Source: Lachnospiraceae bacterium (lineage in GTDB: Bacteria; Bacillota; Clostridia; Lachnospirales; Lachnospiraceae). From it: 37,653 nt of DNA. Positions within the stretch are counted from its first letter, which is position 1, and each line of letters opens with the position of its first letter. The DNA lies in NCBI GenBank assembly GCA_021199475.1, contig JAJQHZ010000028.1:1-37653 (forward strand), read 5' to 3'. The position numbers were made by a program, and so were the translations under genes. Below the pieces are notes generated by a model that worked only from the letters and a program-made list of their open reading frames with translations, did no database searches and was not told where the DNA came from. Shown in pieces: positions 1-8,110 of the stretch.

Positions 1-460
1 AAACAACAAACCACAATAGTTCTTAAACTTCATCCCCACCCCGTGAATAGTAACGTTTTTTCGTGTATAATCACAGGGAAAAGCAGTGAAGTATTTCCAC
101 ATTTGTCCGCATTCTTTATAAGGGCTTTGCAACGGATGTGAAAACCTGTTTGAACTGGCACACATTCTTCATATATCCCGATGCCGGAATTCCGTTCTGC
201 AGTGCATCGTCCGCGAAATATGAAAAAGAAGGAGCCCTTGTACGAAATTACATGCCAGGTGACAATGTTTTGGTTATTTTGCCTATAATACCGGCATGTT
301 TTCGGAACAAATCCGGAAATTTTCCTCAATTCGTATCATTCACATTTGTGTTTCACTGTTTTTCGCTCATGATTTTATGCTGACATGATACCAGAGAAAC
401 GACAATATTTCTTGTTTTATATACAGAAAAAATAACACAAAATCCAGAAAGGGGAACGCT
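1..460. other. Non-coding region upstream of the first AraC gene
   Basis: I see no convincing gene here. The open frames on either strand lack ribosome binding sites and recognisable domains. A TATAAT at 284-289 with GTGACA at 259-264 (19 bp spacing) is a possible plus-strand promoter, but it lies about 170 bp before the AraC start, so the link is weak. The window edge hides whatever lies to the left. Confidence 0.4.
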
Positions 461-1417
461 ATGGCGATAGATTTGGAAGAGAAGAAGGTTCATGGTACGG
501 ATTATTTCCCTTTTGAGTGCTACGGCGCACAGGCCGAATCCAACCGTTTTGTGGTAACCTATCACTGGCACCGGCAGACGGAAATCATCTGCGTCAATCA
601 GGGAGAACTCATCCTGATGGTTGAAGGCGAGACACACATCGGACATGCCGGAGATATTTTCTTTATCAATCCGAAGCAGATGCATCAGCTGATTCTCGAG
701 CAGCAAAACAGCTCGTACTTTTCCTTTGTCTTTGATCCGGAATGGCTGGATTTCAAGCAGGCTGACTACATTCAGCACACGATTCTGGATCCCTTAAAGG
801 AAAAGCTCGGCCTGCCGCTGAAGGTCACCTCCGGGCAGAGCTGCCACCAGATTCTGCTGCGCGACCTGCTTTCCATAAAGCAGATTTATGTCATGCAGCC
901 GGACAGCTACCGCCTGATGATCAAGATCCAGCTGTATAAAATACTGCTCACGCTGGAATCGAACCAGCTCTTCGCCCCCGTGAACTCCGCCATACCCGTC
1001 AACCACACACAGACTACCATCCGTATCCGGGAGCTGACCGACTACATCTCCGACCACTACCAGGAACCTATTTCGCTGGAGCAGGGCGCTGACATCATGC
1101 ACATGTCGCCGAAATATTTCAGTTCCTTTTTTGCAAAAACGTTCCTGGTAACCTTCACGCAATACATCAACCATTACCGGATCGACCAGGCCTGCATTCT
1201 TTTAAAGACCACCGATCTCCCCGTGATGGAGGTCGCCTTTGAGACGGGCTTTGATAATTTCAGCTATTTCATTCGCAAATTTAAAGAAATCAAAGGCTGT
1301 ACGCCCAAGGAATACCGCAAAGAAAAAGCCCCCGTCGCCGGAGAGGACTCTCAGGCGATTGTTGGGGGCTCTGGTGAAGAATTCCGTAAAATCCAGGCTG
1401 TGCTGGAGGAACTCTGA
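461..1417 (+). CDS. AraC-family transcriptional regulator, cupin sensor plus AraC DNA-binding domain
   Basis: This 318-residue protein has the usual two-domain layout. Residues about 20-110 form a cupin-like sugar-sensing domain (HWHRQTEIICVNQGEL, then GDIFFINPKQMHQ). Residues about 190-290 form the paired helix-turn-helix domain, with the typical ending GFDNFSYFIRKFKEIKGCTPKEYRK. The start follows a good ribosome binding site (GAAAGGGG, 447-454). It is convergent with the liv operon and has no co-directional partner here, so its target is unknown. AraC proteins of this type usually activate carbohydrate genes near them; the gene it serves may lie left of the window. The last 30 residues extend past the family domain and are encoded by DNA that can form a hairpin (AGCCCCC 1326-1332 with GGGGGCT 1364-1370). 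Confidence 0.93.
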   Translation: MAIDLEEKKVHGTDYFPFECYGAQAESNRFVVTYHWHRQTEIICVNQGELILMVEGETHIGHAGDIFFINPKQMHQLILEQQNSSYFSFVFDPEWLDFKQADYIQHTILDPLKEKLGLPLKVTSGQSCHQILLRDLLSIKQIYVMQPDSYRLMIKIQLYKILLTLESNQLFAPVNSAIPVNHTQTTIRIRELTDYISDHYQEPISLEQGADIMHMSPKYFSSFFAKTFLVTFTQYINHYRIDQACILLKTTDLPVMEVAFETGFDNFSYFIRKFKEIKGCTPKEYRKEKAPVAGEDSQAIVGGSGEEFRKIQAVLEEL

Positions 1418-1529
1418 TTCCTCATAGGATGATATTCACGGATTTCTGTGTGCTTCGGTCTACGCTGCCGCTTCGATTCGCGTCAAACGAGCACCACTGG
1501 CGTTCAGCGCCTCCCGAAATCCTATCATC
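1407..1529. other. Inverted repeats between convergent araC-like gene and livF
   Basis: GATGATA (1428-1434) pairs with TATCATC (1523-1529), and GGATTTC (1440-1446) pairs with GAAATCC (1516-1522). Together they give a 14-bp stem with a 5-nt bulge that encloses about 70 nt. A smaller hairpin, GAGGAA/TTCCTC, spans the AraC stop codon (1407-1424). Neither strand has a clear T-tract, so this is not a textbook terminator. It may still end or stabilise both converging transcripts. Confidence 0.45.
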
Positions 1530-2226
1530 ACTTCCCAAGATAAGCGGCGCGCACCTTCTCGTCCGCGAGCAGATCGGCGCCGCTGCCGGTCATGGTGATG
1601 CGGCCGGTCTCGAGCACGTAGCCGACGTCCGCGGTGCGAAGCGCCATGTTCGCGTTCTGCTCGATCAGCAGGATGGTCACGCCGTCCTTGTGGATCTCGC
1701 GGATAATGTTGAAAATTTCCTGCACGATCAGAGGCGCCAGGCCGAGGGACGGCTCGTCCATCATCAGCAGCTTCGGGCGGCTCATCAGCGCACGCGCCAC
1801 GGCCAGCATCTGCTGCTCGCCGCCGGAAAGCGTGCCGCCAGCCTGCCAGCTGCGTTCCTTCAGACGGGGGAACAGGCTGTAGACCCATTCCAGATCGTCA
1901 TTCAGGCTGTCCTTGCGCATATAAGCACCGACTTTCAGATTCTCCAGCACGGTAAGGCTCGGGAAAATCCTGCGGCCTTCCGGCACCAGCGTGATACCTT
2001 TGGATACAATGACATCCGTATCCTGTCCGGTAATGTTCTCCCCATTGAAGGTGATCGAACCGGATGCAGGCTTTTCCAGCGATACGATGGAACGCAGGGT
2101 CGTGGATTTGCCCGCACCGTTCGCTCCGATCAGCGTGACAATGCTGTTCTCGGGTACCTCAAAGCTGATTCCCTTCACGGCTTCGATCCCGCCGTAATTC
2201 ACTTTCAGATTCTCTACTTTAAGCAT
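1528..2226 (-). CDS. livF: Branched-chain amino acid ABC transporter ATP-binding protein LivF
   Basis: This is the second ATPase of the LIV/HAAT importer, which powers uptake of leucine, isoleucine, valine or related amino acids at the inner face of the membrane. The 232 residues show Walker A GANGAGKS (34-41), the ABC signature LSGGE (133-137), Walker B LLMMDE (153-158) and the LivF-type run EPSLGLAPL. It is the last gene of the livKHMGF operon and overlaps the end of livG. I chose the ATG at 2226; an in-frame GTG at 2232 is an equal alternative. The GGGGGTGAG stretch just upstream serves as the ribosome binding site. Confidence 0.96.
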   Translation of the reverse strand: MLKVENLKVNYGGIEAVKGISFEVPENSIVTLIGANGAGKSTTLRSIVSLEKPASGSITFNGENITGQDTDVIVSKGITLVPEGRRIFPSLTVLENLKVGAYMRKDSLNDDLEWVYSLFPRLKERSWQAGGTLSGGEQQMLAVARALMSRPKLLMMDEPSLGLAPLIVQEIFNIIREIHKDGVTILLIEQNANMALRTADVGYVLETGRITMTGSGADLLADEKVRAAYLGK

Positions 2227-3061
2227 CCTCACTCACCCCCAGATATGCCTCGATGACGCGCGGATCGTTCTGTACCACTTCCGGCGTTCCTTCCATGATC
2301 AGTTTTCCGAAATCCAGCACATACACGCGGTCGGAAATCTGCATGACAAGATCCATATGGTGCTCGATCATGAAGATCGTCATATCATACTGGTCGCGGA
2401 TCTGGCTGATAAAGTCCGCCAGCTCCTGTGTCTCCTGCGGATTCATGCCCGCCGCAGGCTCGTCGAGCAGCAGAAGCTTCGGCTCGGTCGCCAGCGCTCG
2501 CGCGATCTCCAGACGGCGCTGGATACCGTAAGGCAGCGATCCGGCGATTTCATCCTTTAAATGCGCCAGATTCTGCATCTCCAGAAGCTCCAGCGCTTCC
2601 TTTCTCATCCGCTGCTCCTCCGCATGATTCAGGCGGAAGGTCGCGGTGAACAGGTTCTGCTTTGCGCGCATATGCTTCGCGATCAGCACGTTCTCAAATA
2701 CAGTCATGGAGCTGAACAGGCGGATATTCTGGAACGTACGGGCGATCCCGGCATGGGTAATCTTATCCGGGGTCTGCACCAGCCGCTTTGAATACTTTCC
2801 GGCGTTCTCTCCTTTGTAAGTCTTTTTCATTTTGCCGTGCGGATAGCTCTCCACGATCTCCTTTCCGCAGAATTCCACACGGCCGTTGGTCGGCTCATAT
2901 ACGCCGGTAATGCAGTTAAACGCGGTCGTCTTTCCGGCACCGTTCGGCCCGATCAGAGCGACGATCTCATGTTCATTCACCTCGATAGAGAGGTTGTCGA
3001 CCGCCACCACGCCGCCGAACTGCATGGTGATGTCTTCCGCCCGAAGGATGTTCGTACTCAT
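2219..3061 (-). CDS. livG: Branched-chain amino acid ABC transporter ATP-binding protein LivG
   Basis: This is the first ATPase of the LIV importer and pairs with LivF. Walker A is GPNGAGKT (38-45), the Q-loop region is TFQNIRLF, the signature is the LivG-type LPYGIQRRLEIARAL instead of LSGGQ, and Walker B is LLLLDEP. At 280 residues it is longer than the usual ~255: about 25 extra residues (roughly 68-100, rich in Lys and Tyr) lie between Walker A and the Q-loop. The start at 3061 has AAGGAGG upstream and overlaps the livM stop in an ATGA arrangement, so translational coupling is likely. A longer open frame upstream reads into livM and was rejected. Confidence 0.96.
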   Translation of the reverse strand: MSTNILRAEDITMQFGGVVAVDNLSIEVNEHEIVALIGPNGAGKTTAFNCITGVYEPTNGRVEFCGKEIVESYPHGKMKKTYKGENAGKYSKRLVQTPDKITHAGIARTFQNIRLFSSMTVFENVLIAKHMRAKQNLFTATFRLNHAEEQRMRKEALELLEMQNLAHLKDEIAGSLPYGIQRRLEIARALATEPKLLLLDEPAAGMNPQETQELADFISQIRDQYDMTIFMIEHHMDLVMQISDRVYVLDFGKLIMEGTPEVVQNDPRVIEAYLGVSEDA

Positions 3062-4137
3062 TGTGCGGCCTCCTTCCCGGCATTCTTTTTCGCCTTTTTC
3101 TTTTGCCACCAGTCATACACGCGGGCAGGCGAGAATTCCTTATCGCCCATGATGCCCTTGCGGTAAAACAGCACCACCACCATCACGATGACCGCAAAGA
3201 CCACCTTGCGGAATCCACTTCGCAGAAGCGGCACCTTGAAGCTTCCAATGTAAGTCTCCGTATCCAGAAAACGCAGCCACCACTCGGAGCACGCGATGTA
3301 GAGAAACGAAGCCAGACAGCTGCCGGTCACGGAGCCGAGCCCGCCGATGACCACAATCAGAAGAATTTCGTACGTCATGGCTGACTTAAAGGTCGATGCC
3401 TGAATGGAGGTCTGATACATCGCCAGAAGGCCGCCGCCCACTCCCGCGAAAAAGGAGGAGATGCAGAACGACATTCTCTTGTGCTTCGCGAGATTGATAC
3501 CCATTGCCTCCGCCGCAATCTCGTCGTCGCGGATGGCGCGGAACGCACGCCCATAGGAGGAATTGATCACCAGCACGATCACCGCGATGCAGATACCGCA
3601 GACAATCAGCGGGAACAGTGTTGAATTAAAGGTCGGGAATTTACGCAGCAGGTTCGAACCGTTCGTAATCACGCCCAGCTTGTCCCACTGGAAGATTGCA
3701 CGAATAATCTCGGCAAAGCCAAGCGTCGCGATCGCCAGATAATCACTTTTCAACCGCAATACCGGAAGTCCGATCAGCCAGGCAAAAAGCGCTGCCACTG
3801 CCCCTGCCGCAATCAGGCCCACAAACACCGGCACCGCAAACTGGATCAGGCCGCCGTCATAATACTGGTAGACAGAAGCTCGTTCCGCCACCGGAATGGT
3901 CAGAACGCCGTATGTATACGCGCCGATCAGCATAAAGCCCGCCTGTCCAAGAGAGAACAGACCGGTAAAGCCGTTCAGCAGGTTCATAGACACTGCCACG
4001 AGCGCGTAAATGCAGCTCTTTTTCAGTACCGTCAGCGCAATGTGCGTCGACGGGAGGATCTGCTCCAGGATCACAACAAACCCGCACAGTGCTACGAGGA
4101 GCACGGCGGAAATAATCGTGTTTGTTTTCTTACTCAT
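3058..4137 (-). CDS. livM: Branched-chain amino acid ABC transporter permease LivM
   Basis: This is one of two integral membrane subunits of the LIV importer (359 residues, about ten hydrophobic segments). The N-terminal half carries the family run AVSMNLLNGFTGLFSLGQAGFMLIGAY. The loop that contacts the ATPase is GRAFRAIRDDEIAAEAMGIN, the EAA-like motif typical of LivM. The C-terminus is Lys-rich and cytoplasmic (WWQKKKAKKNAGKE). The start at 4137 has AGGAGGG a few bases upstream. The gene lies 15 bp after livH and overlaps livG by 4 bp. Confidence 0.96.
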   Translation of the reverse strand: MSKKTNTIISAVLLVALCGFVVILEQILPSTHIALTVLKKSCIYALVAVSMNLLNGFTGLFSLGQAGFMLIGAYTYGVLTIPVAERASVYQYYDGGLIQFAVPVFVGLIAAGAVAALFAWLIGLPVLRLKSDYLAIATLGFAEIIRAIFQWDKLGVITNGSNLLRKFPTFNSTLFPLIVCGICIAVIVLVINSSYGRAFRAIRDDEIAAEAMGINLAKHKRMSFCISSFFAGVGGGLLAMYQTSIQASTFKSAMTYEILLIVVIGGLGSVTGSCLASFLYIACSEWWLRFLDTETYIGSFKVPLLRSGFRKVVFAVIVMVVVLFYRKGIMGDKEFSPARVYDWWQKKKAKKNAGKEAAQ

Positions 4138-4152
4138 CTCATCGCCCTCCTC

Positions 4153-5037
4153 TCAGACCTTATCTGTGGCTTTTTCGCCAAACAGACCAGTCGGTTTTAC
4201 AAGAAGGACAATAATAAGCAGGGCAAACGTAAACGCATCGGAGAACGTCGTCCAGCCGAGTCCTTTGATAATGTTTTCACAGATACCGATAATAAACGCT
4301 CCGATCACCGCGCCCGGGATGGATCCGATGCCGCCGAACACGGCCGCCACAAATGCCTTCAGGCCCGGCATCGCGCCGGACGTCGGCACTACGGACGGAT
4401 AGTTTGTGAAATACAGAAGCGCTCCGACCGCCGCCAGGAACGAGCCGATCATAAAGGTCGTGCTGATGACGGAATTGATCTTGATTCCCATCAGACGGCT
4501 TGTCTCAAAGTCATCCGACACCGCACGCATCGCCATACCAATCTTGGTGTGGTTGATCAGCTGCATCAGCACAATTACCAGAACAATCGTCAGGATTGGC
4601 GTCACCACTGTCACGACCTTGGTCGTTGCACTGCCGATTTTAATTGTATCGGAAATCACCGGAATCGACGGCACGACCTGTGCCAGACCGCCGGTTATAT
4701 ACAATGCCAGGTTCTGCAGCAGATAGGAAACACCGATTGCCGAGATCATGACCGACATACGCGGCGCATTGCGCAGCGGCTTATACGCCACACGCTCTAC
4801 CGCAAAGCCCAGGATCACCGTCGCCACGATCGTCAGCGGAATCGATACATACAGCGGAAAAGACGCCGACGCATACACGAGCACCAGCGCGGCCACCATA
4901 AAGATATCGCCGTGGGCAAAGTTGATCAGCCTCAGGATGCCGTACACCATCGTGTAGCCGATAGCGATCAGGGCATACTGCCCGCCAACCGAGATTCCGG
5001 CCAGCAGGTATGGCAGGTTTTTGTTAATAAAATCCAT
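4153..5037 (-). CDS. livH: Branched-chain amino acid ABC transporter permease LivH
   Basis: This is the second membrane subunit of the LIV importer (294 residues, about eight membrane segments). Family landmarks are GGQYALIAIGYTMVYGILRLINFAHGD near the N-terminus and the cytoplasmic coupling loop GMAMRAVSDDFETSRLMGI. The last third contains the conserved KAFVAAVFGGIGSIPGAV region. The start at 5037 follows AAAGGGGAA. It lies 205 bp downstream of livK, separated by a chain of hairpins, so it is probably translated from a less abundant part of the same transcript. Confidence 0.96.
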   Translation of the reverse strand: MDFINKNLPYLLAGISVGGQYALIAIGYTMVYGILRLINFAHGDIFMVAALVLVYASASFPLYVSIPLTIVATVILGFAVERVAYKPLRNAPRMSVMISAIGVSYLLQNLALYITGGLAQVVPSIPVISDTIKIGSATTKVVTVVTPILTIVLVIVLMQLINHTKIGMAMRAVSDDFETSRLMGIKINSVISTTFMIGSFLAAVGALLYFTNYPSVVPTSGAMPGLKAFVAAVFGGIGSIPGAVIGAFIIGICENIIKGLGWTTFSDAFTFALLIIVLLVKPTGLFGEKATDKV

Positions 5038-5060
5038 GGAAATTTTCCCCTTTACATAAA

Positions 5061-5085
5061 GGAGGCTGCAGCTCGTGCAGCCTCC
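5061..5085 (-). terminator. Strong hairpin between livK and livH (partial terminator or mRNA stabiliser)
   Basis: A perfect 10-bp stem (GGAGGCTGCA at 5061-5070, TGCAGCCTCC at 5076-5085) closes a 5-nt loop. On the minus strand it is followed only by CTTTATG, too weak a T-tract for full termination. Such hairpins after a binding-protein gene often let the binding protein be made in excess of the permeases. Confidence 0.6.
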
Positions 5086-5111
5086 CTGCGATTATCTGTG
5101 GTAAGGAGGAA

Positions 5112-5223
5112 CCCGCTTGCGGGAGGATACCCTCGCCGGGCGGCATCCCATCCAGAAAGCGGGTGGGATAGACCTTGCCACCTACGCACCTGCCTTCGCC
5201 ATCGGCGATTTTATTGCAGGTGC
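5112..5223. repeat. Modular hairpin repeat between livK and livH (copy 1 of a dispersed family)
   Basis: Three further hairpins follow each other: CCCGC/GCGGG (5112-5123), a 9-bp stem 5145-5153 with 5161-5169, and GCACCTGC (5186-5193) with GCAGGTGC (5216-5223) enclosing TCGCC/GGCGA. The block CCTCGCCGGGCGGCAT (5131-5146) recurs at 12724-12739. The hairpin that follows it recurs near 12.74, 16.62 and 25.43 kb with compensating base changes. Confidence 0.65.
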
Positions 5224-5242
5224 TCCATCATCTATAACGTGT

Positions 5243-6400
5243 TTACTGTACGCCCTGCTCCGCTACGAAATCCCATGCAACGGTCTCGGTGTTCGCAACC
5301 TTTACATAAGCGGTGTCGCGGTTCGCATCGCCGTTCTCAGACTCGAAGGAGATCTCACCGGTCACGCCCGAGTAGGTCGTATCCCAGAGTGCTTCGTTCA
5401 CTGCTGCCGCATCGGTGGAACCAGCGTTCTTGAGTGCCTCAAGAGCGGTATAATATGCGTCATAACCCATGGCTGTAACTGCTGCTACGGTGTCGTCGCC
5501 GCCATTGTTTGCCAGTCTGGTGCTGTCCGCGTTGATCCACTCTTTGATATTTGCATCAAACTCTTCGTTCGCGCCTTCCTGATAGAAGGTCGTTACATAT
5601 ACGGAAAGATCCGTTCCCTCTGCTGCGTTCAGGATGACGTTGGAATCCCAGGTATCGCCAGCCAGAAGCGGAACCTCTACGCCCTGAGAAGAAGCGGTCG
5701 CGATGATCAGCTGCGCTGCCTCAGTCGAGGTCGGAGCAAAGATAACGTCTACGCCCTCGTTGATGGCTGTTGTGATATAAGAAGTAAAGTCCGCAGTGCC
5801 CTCCGGGAAGGTATCAGAAATCACTTCGCCGCCAAGCTCTGTGAATGCCTGCTCAAAGTAATAGCCAAGTCCTACCGAGTAGTCGTCGCCGAGCTTTGTC
5901 AGCACATACGCCTTTGTCGCCTCAAAGTTCTCAGACGCAAAGTTTGCAAGAACCGTGCCCTGGAACGGATCCAGGAAGCAGATACGGAAATAATGGGTAT
6001 TTCCTTCAGTTACCTGCGGGTTCGTGCAGGTAACACCGATGACCGGAATGCCTGCGTCTGCAAAAATATCAGATGCTGCGATGGATACGCCGGAGCCATA
6101 AGAGCCAAGCACAACGGATACGCCGTTGCTTACCAGCTCAGAAGCCGCGGTCGGAGCCTTCTCCGTCGAAGACTCATTGTCTACGATCACAAGCTCTACA
6201 TCATACTCCACACCGTCGATCTCCACGGTCGGGGTCTCTTCGTTCGCGTACTGGATGCCCAGAGTCTCCTGCTTTCCGCCTGCACCATTGTCTCCGGATG
6301 CCGGCTCGAACACACCGATCTTCACGGTCTCCGCGGATGCCGTCGCTACGCAGGACAGGCACATTGTCGCACAGATCAGAGCTGCAGCTAATTTTTTCAT
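5243..6400 (-). CDS. livK: Branched-chain amino acid-binding protein LivK (periplasmic-binding-protein type 1)
   Basis: This is the extracellular substrate-binding subunit of the LIV importer (385 residues). After a signal peptide, the mature region opens with ETVKIGVFEPASGDNGAGGKQ. It contains LVIVDNESSTEKAPTAASEL and the GSYGSGVSIAASDIFADAGIPVIGVT region typical of Leu/Ile/Val/amide-binding proteins. The N-terminus MKKLAAALICATMCLSCVATASA fits a type I signal peptidase site (ASA before ET); CLSC is a poor lipobox. Most Gram-positive ABC binding proteins are lipoproteins, so this is unusual. AGGAGG lies 9 nt before the start at 6400. It is the first and probably most expressed gene of the operon. 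Confidence 0.95.
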   Translation of the reverse strand: MKKLAAALICATMCLSCVATASAETVKIGVFEPASGDNGAGGKQETLGIQYANEETPTVEIDGVEYDVELVIVDNESSTEKAPTAASELVSNGVSVVLGSYGSGVSIAASDIFADAGIPVIGVTCTNPQVTEGNTHYFRICFLDPFQGTVLANFASENFEATKAYVLTKLGDDYSVGLGYYFEQAFTELGGEVISDTFPEGTADFTSYITTAINEGVDVIFAPTSTEAAQLIIATASSQGVEVPLLAGDTWDSNVILNAAEGTDLSVYVTTFYQEGANEEFDANIKEWINADSTRLANNGGDDTVAAVTAMGYDAYYTALEALKNAGSTDAAAVNEALWDTTYSGVTGEISFESENGDANRDTAYVKVANTETVAWDFVAEQGVQ

Positions 6401-6549
6401 AGTTCATTTCCTCCTCTTTCTTTATTAAATTGTGTACGCGGATCTATGTAAATCACCCGCAGCTGCGCTGCGTATCCGCGTGCGGGCACAGGCATATTTA
6501 CCTGCCCGGATTATCATTGATCCTGCCTTACCGGCAAAGACCAAATCTG
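6401..6549 (-). promoter_or_regulatory. Folded 5' leader of the liv operon
   Basis: The roughly 150-nt leader contains three overlapping stems: A, ACGCGGAT (6436-6443) with ATCCGCGT (6474-6481); B, CCCGCA (6456-6461) with TGCGGG (6481-6486); C, GGGCACAGG (6484-6492) with CCTGCCC (6501-6507). B competes with C directly, and B interleaves with A. Alternative folds before livK are what a leader regulator would need, but I recognise no known riboswitch here. Confidence 0.4.
6425..6517 (-). CDS. Possible 30-codon leader ORF upstream of livK
   Basis: The frame runs from ATG at 6517 to TAA at 6425 and spans all the leader stems. Its start is preceded by a weak GGCAGGA. The peptide begins MIIRAGKYACAR and ends SAYTI; it has four Ile and one Leu, with no run of branched-chain codons, so classical amino acid attenuation is not supported. 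It could be translated by chance of sequence. Confidence is low. Confidence 0.2.
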   Translation of the reverse strand: MIIRAGKYACARTRIRSAAAGDLHRSAYTI

Positions 6550-6555
6550 TTCCCT

Positions 6556-6584
6556 ATTTTATACCTTTTATGTCCGTATGGCAA
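6556..6584 (-). promoter_or_regulatory. Promoter of the livKHMGF operon
   Basis: Reading the minus strand, -35 TTGCCA (6579-6584) and -10 TAAAAT (6556-6561) are separated by 17 bp. Transcription would start near 6549, giving a leader of about 150 nt before livK. Confidence 0.65.
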
Positions 6585-6667
6585 GGACTTTTGTCTTTTT
6601 TTTGAAGAATCAAATCATCCTGACATCGATACTCACTGAGAAAGCTATGCCCGTCTTCAAAAACTAT

Positions 6668-7891
6668 CTATATCATCCAGATTGGGACAATATAGTTTTG
6701 AGAATTGATCGCGGAAAGCTCCGGGCGCATACAAAGCACGGCGCCGGTTCCGCGGGGAACCGTGCCTTTGTCCAGTATGGAAAAGGTTCCCACCAGTTCG
6801 CTGCCCGGATTCACGGATCGTTTAATCTCCAGCGGATGCAGCTGGCCGTCACTCTCCATCACCAGATCAATCTCATTGCTGCTCTTGTCACGATAGTACC
6901 AGAGCAGGCATTCCTGCGCATTGTTCTGAAAACTCTTCAAAATTTCCGACACCACATAATTTTCCAAAATAGAACCGTTGATCGCTCCGTTCTGCAGAAT
7001 ATCCGGGGAACTATAGCGGGTCAGATACGCAACCAATCCCGTATCAAAGAAATACATCTTCGGTGTTTTCACTGTCCTTTTCAGAAGATTGTTGGAATAA
7101 GGTCTCAGATAAAAAATGATATCAGACTTTTCCAACACCTGCAGCCAGCGTTTGGCGGTATCGTCTGATACGCCCACATCCTGCGCAATATCATGAATAT
7201 TCAGCATTTGCCCGGCTCTGCAGGCCGCCGCACGAACGAAGTCCTGAAACAGAAGCTTATCTGTCAAAGCCACCAGTTCGCTGACGTCCCGATCTATATA
7301 GGTTTGTAAATAGCTGGAATAAAATACATCACGGTCTGTAAATTTTCCACTGACATATCCGGGAAGAGACCCTTTCCAGATTCGTTGATAGATTCCCTCC
7401 AGATTGACCGGTGCGCCTGTATTTTTACGAATTTTCAAAGCCTTTAAATCCACTGAAAAAGGCATACACGCTCCCGAACCGTAAACCTCATGTGCAGACA
7501 GACCTGGCATGTGCAGCAGAGCGGTTCGCCCTGCCAATGACTCCTGTGCAAGCTCCATCATATGAAATGCCTGAGAGCCGGTCAGCCAGAAAGAACCTGG
7601 AGCTGCGCCATTATCAATAGCAATTTTAATATAAGAAAAAAGCTCAGGCGCATACTGTATTTCATCAATCAAAACCGGCAAATCGTGCATCTGCAGGAAA
7701 AGAGCCGGGTCATGCCTGGCCAGCTTCCGCTCTTCCATATCATCCAGTGTCACATAATTTCGCTCACCGGACATCAGTTTCCGCAGTACCGTAGTCTTCC
7801 CAACCTGACGTGGTCCGGTGATCAATAAACAGGCATACTCCTGAGAAAGGGCAAGGATTTTACTTTCTATATCTCTTTTAATATAATTCAT
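6668..7891 (-). CDS. AAA-type ATP-binding protein with C-terminal DUF4143
   Basis: This 407-residue protein has Walker A GPRQVGKTT (about 26-34), Walker B PVLIDEIQYAP and the sensor-like WLTGSQAFHMM in its AAA_14 N-terminal half. The second half is a DUF4143 region (winged-helix and nuclease-like, with NEIDLVMESDGQLHPLEIK). Such proteins are very common single genes in clostridia and archaea; their role is not settled. The nuclease-like motif (E-D-x-EIK pattern) is intact, as is the ATPase. The start at 7891 has GGAGGG upstream. It is not part of the liv operon, because a separate promoter precedes it and the liv promoter lies beyond its stop. Confidence 0.9.
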   Translation of the reverse strand: MNYIKRDIESKILALSQEYACLLITGPRQVGKTTVLRKLMSGERNYVTLDDMEERKLARHDPALFLQMHDLPVLIDEIQYAPELFSYIKIAIDNGAAPGSFWLTGSQAFHMMELAQESLAGRTALLHMPGLSAHEVYGSGACMPFSVDLKALKIRKNTGAPVNLEGIYQRIWKGSLPGYVSGKFTDRDVFYSSYLQTYIDRDVSELVALTDKLLFQDFVRAAACRAGQMLNIHDIAQDVGVSDDTAKRWLQVLEKSDIIFYLRPYSNNLLKRTVKTPKMYFFDTGLVAYLTRYSSPDILQNGAINGSILENYVVSEILKSFQNNAQECLLWYYRDKSSNEIDLVMESDGQLHPLEIKRSVNPGSELVGTFSILDKGTVPRGTGAVLCMRPELSAINSQNYIVPIWMI

Positions 7892-7929
7892 CTGTCGCCC
7901 TCCTTCCGGCTAATGTGAGATTCAATCTT

Positions 7930-7957
7930 ATTTTAGCCCGGATCTCGATTTTGTCAA
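7930..7957 (-). promoter_or_regulatory. Promoter of the AAA/DUF4143 gene
   Basis: On the minus strand a perfect -35 TTGACA (7952-7957) and -10 TAAAAT (7930-7935) are 16 bp apart, placing the transcript start about 32 bp before the ATG at 7891. Confidence 0.7.
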
Positions 7958-8016
7958 GGATGACATATGAATTAGCCATTATTTTACTCAACCAGTTTAT
8001 GGAGGGCCTTAACCTG

Positions 8017-8067
8017 AAAAAGTACCTGAAAAACCTTACTCCACATCAGAGAGGTCGAATCAGGTAC
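8017..8067 (-). terminator. Possible terminator at the end of the carbohydrate operon
   Basis: TCAGGTAC (8060-8067) pairs with GTACCTGA (8022-8029), with five T residues following on the minus strand (complement of 8017-8021). The 30-nt loop is long for an intrinsic terminator, so support is moderate. Confidence 0.4.
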
Positions 8068-8110
8068 GATCCGGTCGGTTTCCATTCTCATTCTATGTCG
8101 GCAGCTTTCC

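Noticed and set aside
30-383. Overlapping small frames left of the first AraC gene
   Set aside because: Both strands are open, neither has a ribosome binding site or recognisable domain.
1326-1370. Hairpin AGCCCCC/GGGGGCT as terminator of the first AraC gene
   Set aside because: It lies inside the coding frame and no T-tract follows.
4042-5433. Long plus-strand open frame opposite livM/livH (463 codons)
   Set aside because: Arg/His/Gln-rich composition, no domain, no ribosome binding site; the opposite strand encodes clear LivM and LivH.
6425-6517. Classical branched-chain amino acid attenuator peptide
   Set aside because: No run of Leu, Ile or Val codons and no terminator with T-tract before livK; kept only as a low-confidence small ORF.
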